Source: Pratylenchus scribneri
Taxonomy: Eukaryota; Nematoda; Chromadorea; Rhabditida; Pratylenchidae
Direction of reading: 5' to 3'
DNA: 64,000 nucleotides
NCBI GenBank assembly: GCA_030063045.1
Contig: JAQSEB010000159.1
Location: forward strand, 930,001-994,000
Position 1 is the stretch's first letter; every line of letters starts with the position of its first letter. Below are positions 1 through 15,262 of this stretch, piece by piece. Below the pieces are notes generated by a model. The model saw only the letters and a program-made list of their open reading frames with translations. It did no database searches and was not told the DNA's origin. Position numbers and translations under genes: made by a program.

Positions 1-3000
1 ATTTTAGATTTGCAGACAGTCTGAATATTAAATAATTAATCAATAGTAAAATTGAACAATTAAAAAATTAATATAGATTCATTTGTGAGATGCCAAGAAA
101 TTCAAAATATTTTTAAAAATTTTATGAATTCTTAAAAATAATTTTAAGCATTTCATTCTAGATTTGCAGACAGTCTGAATATTAAATAATTAATCAATAG
201 TAAAATTGAACAATTAAAAAATTAATATAGATTCATTTGTGAGATGCCAAGAAATTCAAAATATTTTTAAAAATTTTATGAATTCTTAAAAATAATTTTA
301 AGCATTTCATTTTAGATTTGCAGACAGTCTGAATATTAAATAATTAATCAATAGTAAAATTGAACAATTAAAAAATTAATATAGATTCATTTGTGAGATG
401 CCAAGAAATTCAAAATATTTTTACAAATTTTATGAATTCTTAAAAATAATTTTAAGCATTTCATTCTAGATTTGCAGACAGTCTGAATATTAAATAATTA
501 ATCAATAGTAAAATTGAACAATTAAAAAATTAATATAGATTCATTTGTGAGATGCCAAGAAATTCAAAATATTTTTAAAAATTTTATGAATTCTTAAAAA
601 TAATTTTAAGCATTTCATTTTAGATTTGCAGACAGTCTGAATATTAAATAATTAATCAATAGTAAAATTGAACAATTAAAAAATTAATATAGATTCATTT
701 GTGAGACGCCAAGAAATTCAAAATATTTTTTAAAATTTTATGAATTCTTAAAAATAATTTTAAGCATTTCATTTTAGATTTGCAGACAGTCTGAATATTA
801 AATAATTAATCAATAGTAAAATTGAACAATTAAAAAATTAATATAGATTCATTTGTGAGACGCCAAGAAATTCAAAATATTTTTAAAAATTTTATGAATT
901 CTTAAAAATAATTTTAAGCATTTCATTTTAGATTTGCAGACAGTCTGAATATTAAATAATTAATCAATAGTAAAATTGAACAATTAAAAAATTAATATAG
1001 ATTCATTTGTGAGACGCCAAGAAATTCAAAATATTTTTTAAAATTTTATGAATTCTTAAAAATAATTTTAAGCATTTCATTCTAGATTTGCAGACAGTCT
1101 GAATATTAAATAATTAATCAATAGTAAAATTGAACAATTAAAAAATTAATATAGATTCATTTGTGAGACGCCAAGAAATTCAAAATATTTTTAAAAATTT
1201 TATGAATTCTTAAAAATAATTTTAAGCATTTCATTTTAGATTTGCAGACAGTCTGAATATTAAATAATTAATCAATAGTAAAATTGAACAATTAAAAAAT
1301 TAATATAGATTCATTTGTGAGACGCCAAGAAATTCAAAATATTTTTTAAAATTTTATGAATTCTTAAAAATAATTTTAAGCATTTCATTCTAGATTTGCA
1401 GACAGTCTGAATATTAAATAATTAATCAATAGTAAAATTGAACAATTAAAAAATTAAAATGGATTCATTTGTGAGACGCCAAGAAATTCAAAATATTTTG
1501 GAAAATTTTATGAATTTTTAAAAATAATTTTAAGCATTTCATTTTAGATTTGCAGACAGTCTGAATATTAAATAATTAATCAATAGTAAAATTGAACAAT
1601 TAAAAAATTAATATAGATTCATTTGTGAGACGCCAAGAAATTCAAAATATTTTTAAAAATTTTATGAATTCTTAAAAATAATTTTAAGCATTTCATTCTA
1701 GATTTGCAGACAGTCTGAATATTAAATAATTAATCAATAGTAAAATTGAACAATTAAAAAATTAATATAGATTCATTTGTGAGACGCCAAGAAATTCAAA
1801 ATATTTTTTAAAATTTTATGAATTCTTAAAAATAATTTTAAGCATTTCATTTTAGATTTGCAGACAGTCTGAATATTAAATAATTAATCAATAGTAAAAT
1901 TGAACAATTAAAAAATTAATATAGATTCATTTGTGAGACGCCAAGAAATTCAAAATATTTTTTAAAATTTTATGAATTCTTAAAAATAATTTTAAGCATT
2001 TCATTTTAGATTTGCAGACAGTCTGAATATTAAATAATTAATCAATAGTAAAATTGAACAATTAAAAAATTAATATAGATTCATTTGTGAGACGCCAAGA
2101 AATTCAAAATATTTTTAAAAATTTTATGAATTCTTAAAAATAATTTTAAGCATTTCATTTTAGATTTGCAGACAGTCTGAATATTAAATAATTAATCAAT
2201 AGTAAAATTGAACAATTAAAAAATTAATATAGATTCATTTGTGAGACGCCAAGAAATTCAAAATATTTTTTAAAATTTTATGAATTCTTAAAAATAATTT
2301 TAAGCATTTCATTCTAGATTTGCAGACAGTCTGAATATTAAATAATTAATCAATAGTAAAATTGAACAATTAAAAAATTAATATAGATTCATTTGTGAGA
2401 CGCCAAGAAATTCAAAATATTTTTAAAAATTTTATGAATTCTTAAAAATAATTTTAAGCATTTCATTCTAGATTTGCAGACAGTCTGAATATTAAATAAT
2501 TAATCAATAGTAAAATTGAACAATTAAAAAATTAATATAGATTCATTTGTGAGACGCCAAGAAATTCAAAATATTTTTTAAAATTTTATGAATTCTTAAA
2601 AATAATTTTAAGCATTTCATTCTAGATTTGCAGACAGTCTGAATATTAAATAATTAATCAATAGTAAAATTGAACAATTAAAAAATTAATATAGATTCAT
2701 TTGTGAGACGCCAAGAAATTCAAAATATTTTTTAAAATTTTATGAATTCTTAAAAATAATTTTAAGCATTTCATTTTAGATTTGCAGACAGTCTGAATAT
2801 TAAATAATTAATCAATAGTAAAATTGAACAATTAAAAAATTAATATAGATTCATTTCTGAGACGCCAAGAAATTCAAAATATTTTTAAAAATTTTATGAA
2901 TTCTTAAAAATAATTTTAAGCATTTCATTTTAGATTTGCAGACAGTCTGAATATTAAATAATTAATCAATAGTAAAATTGAACAATTAAAAAATTAATAT

Positions 3001-4815
3001 AGATTCATTTGTGAGACGCCAAGAAATTCAAAATATTTTTTAAAATTTTATGAATTCTTAAAAATAATTTTAAGCATTTCATTTTAGATTTGCAGACAGT
3101 CTGAATATTAAATAATTAATCAATAGTAAAATTGAACAATTAAAAAATTAATATAGATTCATTTGTGAGACGCCAAGAAATTCAAAATATTTTTTAAAAT
3201 TTTATGAATTCTTAAAAATAATTTTAAGCATTTCATTCTAGATTTGCAGACAGTCTGAATATTAAATAATTAATCAATAGTAAAATTGAACAATTAAAAA
3301 ATTAATATAGATTCATTTGTGAGACGCCAAGAAATTCAAAATATTTTTTAAAATTTTATGAATTCTTAAAAATAATTTTAAGCATTTCATTTTAGATTTG
3401 CAGACAGTCTGAATATTAAATAATTAATCAATAGTAAAATTGAACAATTAAAAAATTAATATAGATTCATTTGTGAGACGCCAAGAAATTCAAAATATTT
3501 TTTAAAATTTTATGAATTCTTAAAAATAATTTTAAGCATTTCATTTTAGATTTGCAGACAGTCTGAATATTAAATAATTAATCAATAGTAAAATTGAACA
3601 ATTAAAAAATTAATATAGATTCATTTGTGAGACGCCAAGAAATTCAAAATATTTTTTAAAATTTTATGAATTCTTAAAAATAATTTTAAGCATTTCATTC
3701 TAGATTTGCAGACAGTCTGAATATTAAATAATTAATCAATAGTAAAATTGAACAATTAAAAAATTAATATAGATTCATTTGTGAGACGCCAAGAAATTCA
3801 AAATATTTTTTAAAATTTTATGAATTCTTAAAAATAATTTTAAGCATTTCATTCTAGATTTGCAGACAGTCTGAATATTAAATAATTAATCAATAGTAAA
3901 ATTGAACAATTAAAAAATTAATATAGATTCATTTGTGAGACGCCAAGAAATTCAAAATATTTTTTAAAATTTTATGAATTCTTAAAAATAATTTTAAGCA
4001 TTTCATTCTAGATTTGCAGACAGTCTGAATATTAAATAATTAATCAATAGTAAAATTGAACAATTAAAAAATTAATATAGATTCATTTGTGAGACGCCAA
4101 GAAATTCAAAATATTTTTTAAAATTTTATGAATTCTTAAAAATAATTTTAAGCATTTCATTCTAGATTTGCAGACAGTCTGAATATTAAATAATTAATCA
4201 ATAGTAAAATTGAACAATTAAAAAATTAATATAGATTCATTTGTGAGACGCCAAGAAATTCAAAATATTTTTTAAAATTTTATGAATTCTTAAAAATAAT
4301 TTTAAGCATTTCATTCTAGATTTGCAGACAGTCTGAATATTAAATAATTAATCAATAGTAAAATTGAACAATTAAAAAATTAATTTGTGAGACGCCAAGA
4401 AATTCAAAATATTTTTTAAAATTTTATGAATTCTTAAAAATAATTTTAAGCATTTCATTCTAGATTTGCAGACAGTCTGAATATTAAATAATTAATCAAT
4501 AGTAAAATTGAGCCATTAAAAAATTAAATTGGATTCATTTGTGAGACGCCAAGAAATTCAAAATATTTTTAAAAATTTTATGAATTCTTAAAAATAATTT
4601 TAAGCATTTCATTCTAGATTTGCAGACAGTCTGAATATTAAATAATTAATCAATAGTAAAATTGAGCAATTAAAAAATTAATATAGATTCATTTGTGAGA
4701 CGCCAAGAAATTCAAAATATTTTTTAAAATTTTATGAATTCTTAAAAATAATTTTAAGCATTTCATTTTAGATTTGCTGACAGTCTGAATATTAAATAAT
4801 TAATCAATAGTAAAA

Positions 4816-7800
4816 TTGTGGCATTAAAAAATTAAATTGGATTCATTTGTGAGATGCCAAGAAATTCAAAATATTTTTAAAAATTTTATGAATTCTTAAA
4901 AATAATTTTAAGCATTTCATTTTAGATTTGCAGACAGTCTGAATATTAAATAATTAATCAATAGTAAAATTGAGCCATTAAAAAATTAAATTGGATTCAT
5001 TTGTGAGATGCCAAGAAATTCAAAAAATTTTGGAAAATTTTTAAAAATTTTATGAATTCTTAAAAATAATTTTAAGCATTTCATTTTAGATTTGCAGACA
5101 GTCTGAATATTAAATAATTAATCAATAGTAAAATTGAACAATTAAAAAATTAATATAGATTCATTTGTGAGACGCCAAGAAATTCAAAATATTTTTTAAA
5201 ATTTTATGAATTCTTAAAAATAATTTTAAGCATTTCATTCTAGATTTGCTGACAGTCTGAATATTAAATAATTAATCAATAGTAAAATTGAGCCATTAAA
5301 AAATTAAATTAGATTCATTTGTGAGATGCCAAGAAATTCAAAATATTTTTAAAAATTTTATGAATTCTTAAAAATAATTTTAAGCATTTCATTTTAGATT
5401 TGCAGACAGTCTGAATATTAAATAATTAATCAATAGTAAAATTAAGCAATTAAAAAATTAATATAGATTCATTTGTGAGACGCCAAGAAATTCAAAATAT
5501 TTTTTAAAATTTTATGAATTCTTAAAAATAATTTTAAGCATTTCATTCTAGATTTGCAGACAGTCTGAATATTAAATAATTAATCAATAGTAAAATTGAG
5601 CAATTAAAAAATTAATATAGATTCATTTGTGAGACGCCAAGAAATTCAAAATATTTTTTAAAATTTTATGAATTCTTAAAAATAATTTTAAGCATTTCAT
5701 TTTAGATTTGCTGACAGTCTGAATATTAAATAATTAATCAATAGTAAAATTGAGCAATTAAAAAATTAATATAGATTCATTTGTGAGACGCCAAGAAATT
5801 CAAAATATTTTTTAAAATTTTATGAATTCTTAAAAATAATTTTAAGCATTTCATTTTAGATTTGCTGACAGTCTGAATATTAAATAATTAATCAATAGTA
5901 AAATTGAGCAATTAAAAAATTAATATAGATTCATTTGTGAGATGCCAAGAAATTCAAAATATTTTTAAAAATTTTATGAATTCTTAAAAATAATTTTAAG
6001 CATTTCATTCTAGATTTGCAGACAGTCTGAATATTAAATAATTAATCAATAGTAAAATTGAGCAATTAAAAAATTAATATAGATTCATTTGTGAGACGCC
6101 AAGAAATTCAAAATATTTTTTAAAATTTTATGAATTCTTAAAAATAATTTTAAGCATTTCATTTTAGATTTGCTGACAGTCTGAATATTAAATAATTAAT
6201 CAATAGTAAAATTGTGGCATTAAAAAATTAAAATGGATTCATTTGTGAGACGCCAAGAAATTCAAAATATTTTGGAAAATTTTATGAATTTTTAAAAATA
6301 ATTTTAAGCATTTCATTTTAGATTTGCAGATAGTATGAATATTAAATAATTAATCAATAGTAAAATTGTGGCATTAAAAAATTAAAATGGATTCATTTGT
6401 GAGACGCCAAGAAATTCAAAAAATTTGGGAAAATTTTATGAATTTTTAAAAATAATTTTAAGCATTTCATTTTAGATTTGCAGACAGTCTGAATATTAAA
6501 TAATTAATCAATAGTAAAATTGAACAATTAAAAAATTAATATAGATTCATTTGTGAGACGCCAAGAAATTCAAAATATTTTTTAAAATTTTATGAATTCT
6601 TAAAAATAATTTTAAGCATTTCATTTTAGATTTGCTGACAGTCTGAATATTAAATAATTAATCAATAGTAAAATTGAGCAATTAAAAAATTAATATAGAT
6701 TCATTTGTGAGACGCCAAGAAATTCAAAATATTTTTTAAAATTTTATGAATTCTTAAAAATAATTTAAAGCATTTCATTTTAGATTTGCTGACAGTCTGA
6801 ATATTAAATAATTAATCAATAGTAAAATTGAGCAATTAAAAAATTAATATAGATTCATTTGTGAGATGCCAAGAAATTCAAAAAATTTGGGAAAATTTTA
6901 TGAATTCTTAAAAATAATTTTAAGCATTTCATTTTAGATTTGCAGACAGTCTGAATATTAAATAATTAATCAATAGTAAAATTGAACAATTAAAAAATTA
7001 ATATAGATTCATTTGTGAGACGCCAAGAAATTCAAAATATTTTTTAAAATTTTATGAATTCTTAAAAATAATTTTAAGCATTTCATTTTAGATTTGCAGA
7101 CAGTCTGAATATTAAATAATTAATCAATAGTAAAATTGAGCAATTAAAAAATTAATATAGATTCATTTGTGAGACGCCAAGAAATTCAAAATATTTTTTA
7201 AAATTTTATGAATTCTTAAAAATAATTTTAAGCATTTCATTTTAGATTTGCTGACAGTCTGAATATTAAATAATTAATCAATAGTAAAATTGAGCAATTA
7301 AAAAATTAATATAGATTCATTTGTGAGACGCCAAGAAATTCAAAATATTTTTTAAAATTTTATGAATTCTTAAAAATAATTTTAAGCATTTCATTCTAGA
7401 TTTGCAGACAGTCTGAATATTAAATAATTAATCAATAGTAAAATTGAGCAATTAAAAAATTAATATAGATTCATTTGTGAGACGCCAAGAAATTCAAAAT
7501 ATTTTTTAAAATTTTATGAATTCTTAAAAATAATTTTAAGCATTTCATTTTAGATTTGCAGACAGTCTGAATATTAAATAATTAATCAATAGTAAAATTG
7601 AGCAATTAAAAAATTAATATAGATTCATTTGTGAGACGCCAAGAAATTCAAAATATTTTTAAAAATTTTATGAATTCTTAAAAATAATTTTAAGCATTTC
7701 ATTCTAGATTTGCAGACAGTCTGAATATTAAATAATTAATCAATAGTAAAATTGAGCAATTAAAAAATTAATATAGATTCATTTGTGAGACGCCAAGAAA

Positions 7801-10800
7801 TTCAAAATATTTTTTAAAATTTTATGAATTCTTAAAAATAATTTTAAGCATTTCATTCTAGATTTGCAGACAGTCTGAATATTAAATAATTAATCAATAG
7901 TAAAATTGAGCAATTAAAAAATTAATATAGATTCATTTGTGAGACGCCAAGAAATTCAAAATATTTTTAAAAATTTTATGAATTCTTAAAAATAATTTTA
8001 AGCATTTCATTTTAGATTTGCTGACAGTCTGAATATTAAATAATTAATCAATAGTAAAATTGAGCAATTAAAAAATTAATATAGATTCATTTGTGAGACG
8101 CCAAGAAATTCAAAATATTTTTTAAAATTTTATGAATTCTTAAAAATAATTTTAAGCATTTCATTTTAGATTTGCAGACAGTCTGAATATTAAATAATTA
8201 ATCAATAGTAAAATTGAACAATTAAAAAATTAATATAGATTCATTTGTGAGATGCCAAGAAATTCAAAATATTTTTAAAAATTTTATGAATTCTTAAAAA
8301 TAATTTTAAGCATTTCATTTTAGATTTGCAGACAGTCTGAATATTAAATAATTAATCAATAGTAAAATTAAGCAATTAAAAAATTAATATAGATTCATTT
8401 GTGAGACGCCAAGAAATTCAAAATATTTTTTAAAATTTTATGAATTCTTAAAAATAATTTTAAGCATTTCATTTTAGATTTGCTGACAGTCTGAATATTA
8501 AATAATTAATCAATAGTAAAATTGAGCAATTAAAAAATTAATATAGATTCATTTGTGAGATGCCAAGAAATTCAAAATATTTTTAAAAATTTTATGAATT
8601 CTTAAAAATAATTTTAAGCATTTCATTCTAGATTTGCAGACAGTCTGAATATTAAATAATTAATCAATAGTAAAATTGAGCAATTAAAAAATTAATATAG
8701 ATTCATTTGTGAGACGCCAAGAAATTCAAAATATTTTTTAAAATTTTATGAATTCTTAAAAATAATTTTAAGCATTTCATTTTAGATTTGCTGACAGTCT
8801 GAATATTAAATAATTAATCAATAGTAAAATTGTGGCATTAAAAAATTAAATTGGATTCATTTGTGAGATGCCAAGAAATTCAAAATATTTTTAAAAATTT
8901 TATGAATTCTTAAAAATAATTTTAAGCATTTCATTTTAGATTTGCAGACAGTCTGAATATTAAATAATTAATCAATAGTAAAATTGAGCCATTAAAAAAT
9001 TAAATTGGATTCATTTGTGAGATGCCAAGAAATTCAAAAAATTTTGGAAAATTTTTAAAAATTTTATGAATTCTTAAAAATAATTTTAAGCATTTCATTT
9101 TAGATTTGCAGACAGTCTGAATATTAAATAATTAATCAATAGTAAAATTGAACAATTAAAAAATTAATATAGATTCATTTGTGAGATGCCAAGAAATTCA
9201 AAATATTTTTAAAAATTTTATGAATTCTTAAAAATAATTTTAAGCATTTCATTCTAGATTTGCAGACAGTCTGAATATTAAATAATTAATCAATAGTAAA
9301 ATTGAACAATTAAAAAATTAATATAGATTCATTTGTGAGACGCCAAGAAATTCAAAATATTTTTTAAAATTTTATGAATTCTTAAAAATAATTTTAAGCA
9401 TTTCATTTTAGATTTGCAGACAGTCTGAATATTAAATAATTAATCAATAGTAAAATTGAACAATTAAAAAATTAATATAGATTCATTTGTGAGACGCCAA
9501 GAAATTCAAAATATTTTTTAAAATTTTATGAATTCTTAAAAATAATTTTAAGCATTTCATTCTAGATTTGCTGACAGTCTGAATATTAAATAATTAATCA
9601 ATAGTAAAATTGAGCCATTAAAAAATTAAATTAGATTCATTTGTGAGATGCCAAGAAATTCAAAATATTTTTAAAAATTTTATGAATTCTTAAAAATAAT
9701 TTTAAGCATTTCATTTTAGATTTGCAGACAGTCTGAATATTAAATAATTAATCAATAGTAAAATTAAGCAATTAAAAAATTAATATAGATTCATTTGTGA
9801 GACGCCAAGAAATTCAAAATATTTTTTAAAATTTTATGAATTCTTAAAAATAATTTTAAGCATTTCATTCTAGATTTGCAGACAGTCTGAATATTAAATA
9901 ATTAATCAATAGTAAAATTGAGCAATTAAAAAATTAATATAGATTCATTTGTGAGACGCCAAGAAATTCAAAATATTTTTTAAAATTTTATGAATTCTTA
10001 AAAATAATTTTAAGCATTTCATTTTAGATTTGCTGACAGTCTGAATATTAAATAATTAATCAATAGTAAAATTGAGCAATTAAAAAATTAATATAGATTC
10101 ATTTGTGAGACGCCAAGAAATTCAAAATATTTTTTAAAATTTTATGAATTCTTAAAAATAATTTTAAGCATTTCATTTTAGATTTGCTGACAGTCTGAAT
10201 ATTAAATAATTAATCAATAGTAAAATTGAGCAATTAAAAAATTAATATAGATTCATTTGTGAGATGCCAAGAAATTCAAAATATTTTTAAAAATTTTATG
10301 AATTCTTAAAAATAATTTTAAGCATTTCATTCTAGATTTGCAGACAGTCTGAATATTAAATAATTAATCAATAGTAAAATTGAGCAATTAAAAAATTAAT
10401 ATAGATTCATTTGTGAGACGCCAAGAAATTCAAAATATTTTTTAAAATTTTATGAATTCTTAAAAATAATTTTAAGCATTTCATTTTAGATTTGCTGACA
10501 GTCTGAATATTAAATAATTAATCAATAGTAAAATTGTGGCATTAAAAAATTAAAATGGATTCATTTGTGAGACGCCAAGAAATTCAAAATATTTTGGAAA
10601 ATTTTATGAATTTTTAAAAATAATTTTAAGCATTTCATTTTAGATTTGCAGATAGTATGAATATTAAATAATTAATCAATAGTAAAATTGTGGCATTAAA
10701 AAATTAAAATGGATTCATTTGTGAGACGCCAAGAAATTCAAAAAATTTGGGAAAATTTTATGAATTTTTAAAAATAATTTTAAGCATTTCATTTTAGATT

Positions 10801-12480
10801 TGCAGACAATCTGAATATTAAATAATTAATCAATAGTAAAATTGAACAATTAAAAAATTAATATAGATTCATTTGTGAGACGCCAAGAAATTCAAAATAT
10901 TTTTTAAAATTTTATGAATTCTTAAAAATAATTTTAAGCATTTCATTTTAGATTTGCTGACAGTCTGAATATTAAATAATTAATCAATAGTAAAATTGAG
11001 CAATTAAAAAATTAATATAGATTCATTTGTGAGACGCCAAGAAATTCAAAATATTTTTTAAAATTTTATGAATTCTTAAAAATAATTTTAAGCATTTCAT
11101 TTTAGATTTGCTGACAGTCTGAATATTAAATAATTAATCAATAGTAAAATTGAGCAATTAAAAAATTAATATAGATTCATTTGTGAGATGCCAAGAAATT
11201 CAAAAAATTTGGGAAAATTTTATGAATTCTTAAAAATAATTTTAAGCATTTCATTTTAGATTTGCAGACAGTCTGAATATTAAATAATTAATCAATAGTA
11301 AAATTGAACAATTAAAAAATTAATATAGATTCATTTGTGAGACGCCAAGAAATTCAAAATATTTTTTAAAATTTTATGAATTCTTAAAAATAATTTTAAG
11401 CATTTCATTTTAGATTTGCAGACAGTCTGAATATTAAATAATTAATCAATAGTAAAATTGAGCAATTAAAAAATTAATATAGATTCATTTGTGAGACGCC
11501 AAGAAATTCAAAATATTTTTTAAAATTTTATGAATTCTTAAAAATAATTTTAAGCATTTCATTTTAGATTTGCTGACAGTCTGAATATTAAATAATTAAT
11601 CAATAGTAAAATTGAGCAATTAAAAAATTAATATAGATTCATTTGTGAGACGCCAAGAAATTCAAAATATTTTTTAAAATTTTATGAATTCTTAAAAATA
11701 ATTTTAAGCATTTCATTCTAGATTTGCAGACAGTCTGAATATTAAATAATTAATCAATAGTAAAATTGAGCAATTAAAAAATTAATATAGATTCATTTGT
11801 GAGACGCCAAGAAATTCAAAATATTTTTTAAAATTTTATGAATTCTTAAAAATAATTTTAAGCATTTCATTTTAGATTTGCAGACAATCTGAATATTAAA
11901 TAATTAATCAATAGTAAAATTGAGCAATTAAAAAATTAATATAGATTCATTTGTGAGACGCCAAGAAATTCAAAATATTTTTAAAAATTTTATGAATTCT
12001 TAAAAATAATTTTAAGCATTTCATTCTAGATTTGCAGACAGTCTGAATATTAAATAATTAATCAATAGTAAAATTGAGCAATTAAAAAATTAATATAGAT
12101 TCATTTGTGAGACGCCAAGAAATTCAAAATATTTTTTAAAATTTTATGAATTCTTAAAAATAATTTTAAGCATTTCATTCTAGATTTGCAGACAGTCTGA
12201 ATATTAAATAATTAATCAATAGTAAAATTGAGCAATTAAAAAATTAATATAGATTCATTTGTGAGACGCCAAGAAATTCAAAATATTTTTTAAAATTTTA
12301 TGAATTCTTAAAAATAATTTTAAGCATTTCATTCTAGATTTGCAGACAGTCTGAATATTAAATAATTAATCAATAGTAAAATTGAGCAATTAAAAAATTA
12401 ATATAGATTCATTTGTGAGACGCCAAGAAATTCAAAATATTTTTTAAAATTTTATGAATTCTTAAAAATAATTTTAAGCA
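4816..12480 (+). repeat. Higher-order duplication of ~26-28 monomers inside the satellite
   Basis: A distinctive order of variant monomers beginning with ATTGTGGCATT near 4816 recurs at 8830, an offset of 4014 bp, which is 26 monomers including one 164-bp long form. Later markers, such as GAGCC at 5290 and 9612 and TGTGGC at 6213 and 10535, are offset by 4322 bp. Two extra monomers therefore entered one copy. The duplicated blocks run roughly from 4.8 to 8.2 kb and from 8.8 to 12.4 kb and differ by scattered substitutions, for example CAGACAATCTG at about 10805 in the second copy. Confidence 0.85.
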
Positions 12481-15262
12481 TTTCATTTTAGATTTGCAGA
12501 TAGTATGAATATTAAATAATTAATCAATAGTAAAATTGTGGCATTAAAAAATTAAAATGGATTCATTTGTGAGACGCCAAGAAATTCAAAATATTTTGGA
12601 AAATTTTATGAATTCTTAAAAATAATTTTATGTATTTCATTTTAGATTTGCAGATAGTATGAATATTAAATAATTAATCAATAGTAAAATTGAGCAATTA
12701 AAAAATTAATATAGATTCATTTGTGAGATGCCAAGAAATTCAAAATATTTTTAAAAATTTTATGAATTCTTAAAAATAATTTTAAGCATTTCATTTTAGA
12801 TTTGCTGACAGTCTGAATATTAAATAATTAATCAATAGTAAAATTGTGGCATTAAAAAATTAAAATGGATTCATTTGTGAGACGCCAAGAAATTCAAAAA
12901 ATTTGGGAAAATTTTATGAATTCTTAAAAATAATTTTAAGCATTTCATTTTAGATTTGCTGACAGTCTGAATATTAAATAATTAATCAATAGTAAAATTG
13001 TGGCATTAAAAAATTAAAATGGATTCATTTGTGAGACGCCAAGAAATTCAAAAAATTTGGGAAAATTTTATGAATTCTTAAAAATAATTTTAAGCATTTC
13101 ATTTTAGATTTGCTGACAGTCTGAATATTAAATAATTAATCAATAGTAAAATTGTGGCATTAAAAAATTAAAATGGATTCATTTGTGAGACGCCAAGAAA
13201 TTCAAAAAATTTGGGAAAATTTTATGAATTCTTAAAAATAATTTTATGTATTTCATTTTAGATTTGCAGATAGTATGAATATTAAATAATTAATCAATAG
13301 TAAAATTGTGGCATTAAAAAATTAAAATGGATTCATTTGTGAGACGCCAAGAAATTCAAAATATTTTTTAAAATTTTATGAATTCTTAAAAATAATTTTA
13401 AGCATTTCATTTTAGATTTGCAGATAGTATGAATATTAAATAATTAATCAATAGTAAAATTGAACAATTAAAAAATTAAAATGGATTCATTTGTGAGACG
13501 CCAAGAAATTCAAAAAATTTGGGAAAATTTTATGAATTCTTAAAAATAATTTTAAGCATTTCATTTTAGATTTGCAGACAGTCTGAATATTAAATAATTA
13601 ATCAATAGTAAAATTGTGGCATTAAAAAATTAAAATGGATTCATTTGTGAGACGCCAAGAAATTCAAAATATTTTGGAAAATTTTATGAATTCTTAAAAA
13701 TAATTTTATGTATTTCATTTTAGATTTGCAGATAGTATGAATATTAAATAATTAATCAATAGTAAAATTGTGGCATTAAAAAATTAAAATGGATTCATTT
13801 GTGAGACGCCAAGAAATTCAAAATATTTTGGAAAATTTTATGAATTTTTAAAAATAATTTTAAGCATTTCATTTTAGATTTGCAGATAGTATGAATATTA
13901 AATAATTAATCAATAGTAAAATTGTGGCATTAAAAAATTAAAATGGATTCATTTGTGAGACGCCAAGAAATTCAAAAAATTTGGGAAAATTTTATGAATT
14001 TTTAAAAATAATTTTAAGCATTTCATTTTAGATTTGCAGACAGTCTGAATATTAAATAATTAATCAATAGTAAAATTGAACAATTAAAAAATTAAAATGG
14101 ATTCATTTGTGAGACGCCAAGAAATTCAAAAAATTTGGGAAAATTTTATGAATTCTTAAAAATAATTTTAAGCATTTCATTTTAGATTTGCAGACAGTCT
14201 GAATATTAAATAATTAATCAATAGTAAAATTGTGGCATTATAAAATTAAAATGGATTCATTTGTGAGACGCCAAGAAATTCAAAATATTTTGGAAAATTT
14301 TATGAATTCTTAAAAATAATTTTATGTATTTCATTTTAGATTTGCAGATAGTATGAATATTAAATAATTAATCAATAGTAAAATTGTGGCATTAAAAAAT
14401 TAAAATGGATTCATTTGTGAGACGCCAAGAAATTCAAAAAATTTGGGAAAATTTTATGAATTCTTAAAAATAATTTTAAGCATTTCATTTTAGATTTGCA
14501 GACAGTCTGAATATTAAATAATTAATCAATAGTAAAATTGTGGCATTAAAAAATTAAATTGGATTCATTTGTGAGACGCCAAGAAATTCAAAAAATTTTG
14601 GAAAATTTTATGAATTCTTAAAAATAATTTTATGTATTTCATTTTAGATTTGCAGATAGTATGAATATTAAATAATTAATCAATAGTAAAATTGTGGCAT
14701 TAAAAAATTAAATTGGATTCATTTGTGAGACGCCAAGAAATTCAAAAAATTTTGGAAAATTTTATGAATTCTTAAAAATAATTTTATGTATTTCATTTTA
14801 GATTTGCAGATAGTATGTATATTAAATAATTAATCAATAGTAAAATTTAGCAATTAAAAAATTAAAATGGATTCATTTGTGAGACGCCAAGAAATTCAAA
14901 ATATTTTGGAAAATTTTATGAATTCTTAAAAATAATTTTATGTATTTCATTTTAGATTTACAGATAGTATGTATATTAAATAATTAATCAATAGTAAAAT
15001 TTAGCAATTAAAAAATTAAATTGGATTCATTTGTGAGACGCCAAGAAATTCAAAATATTTTGGAAAATTTTATGAATTCTTAAAAATAATTTTATGTATT
15101 TCATTTTAGATTTACAGATAGTATGAATATTAAATAATTAATTATTAGTAAAATTGAGCAATTAAAAAATTAAAATGGATTCATTTGTGAGACGCCAAGA
15201 AATTCAAAATATTTTGGAAAATTTTATGAATTCTTAAAAATAATTTTATGTATTTCATTTTA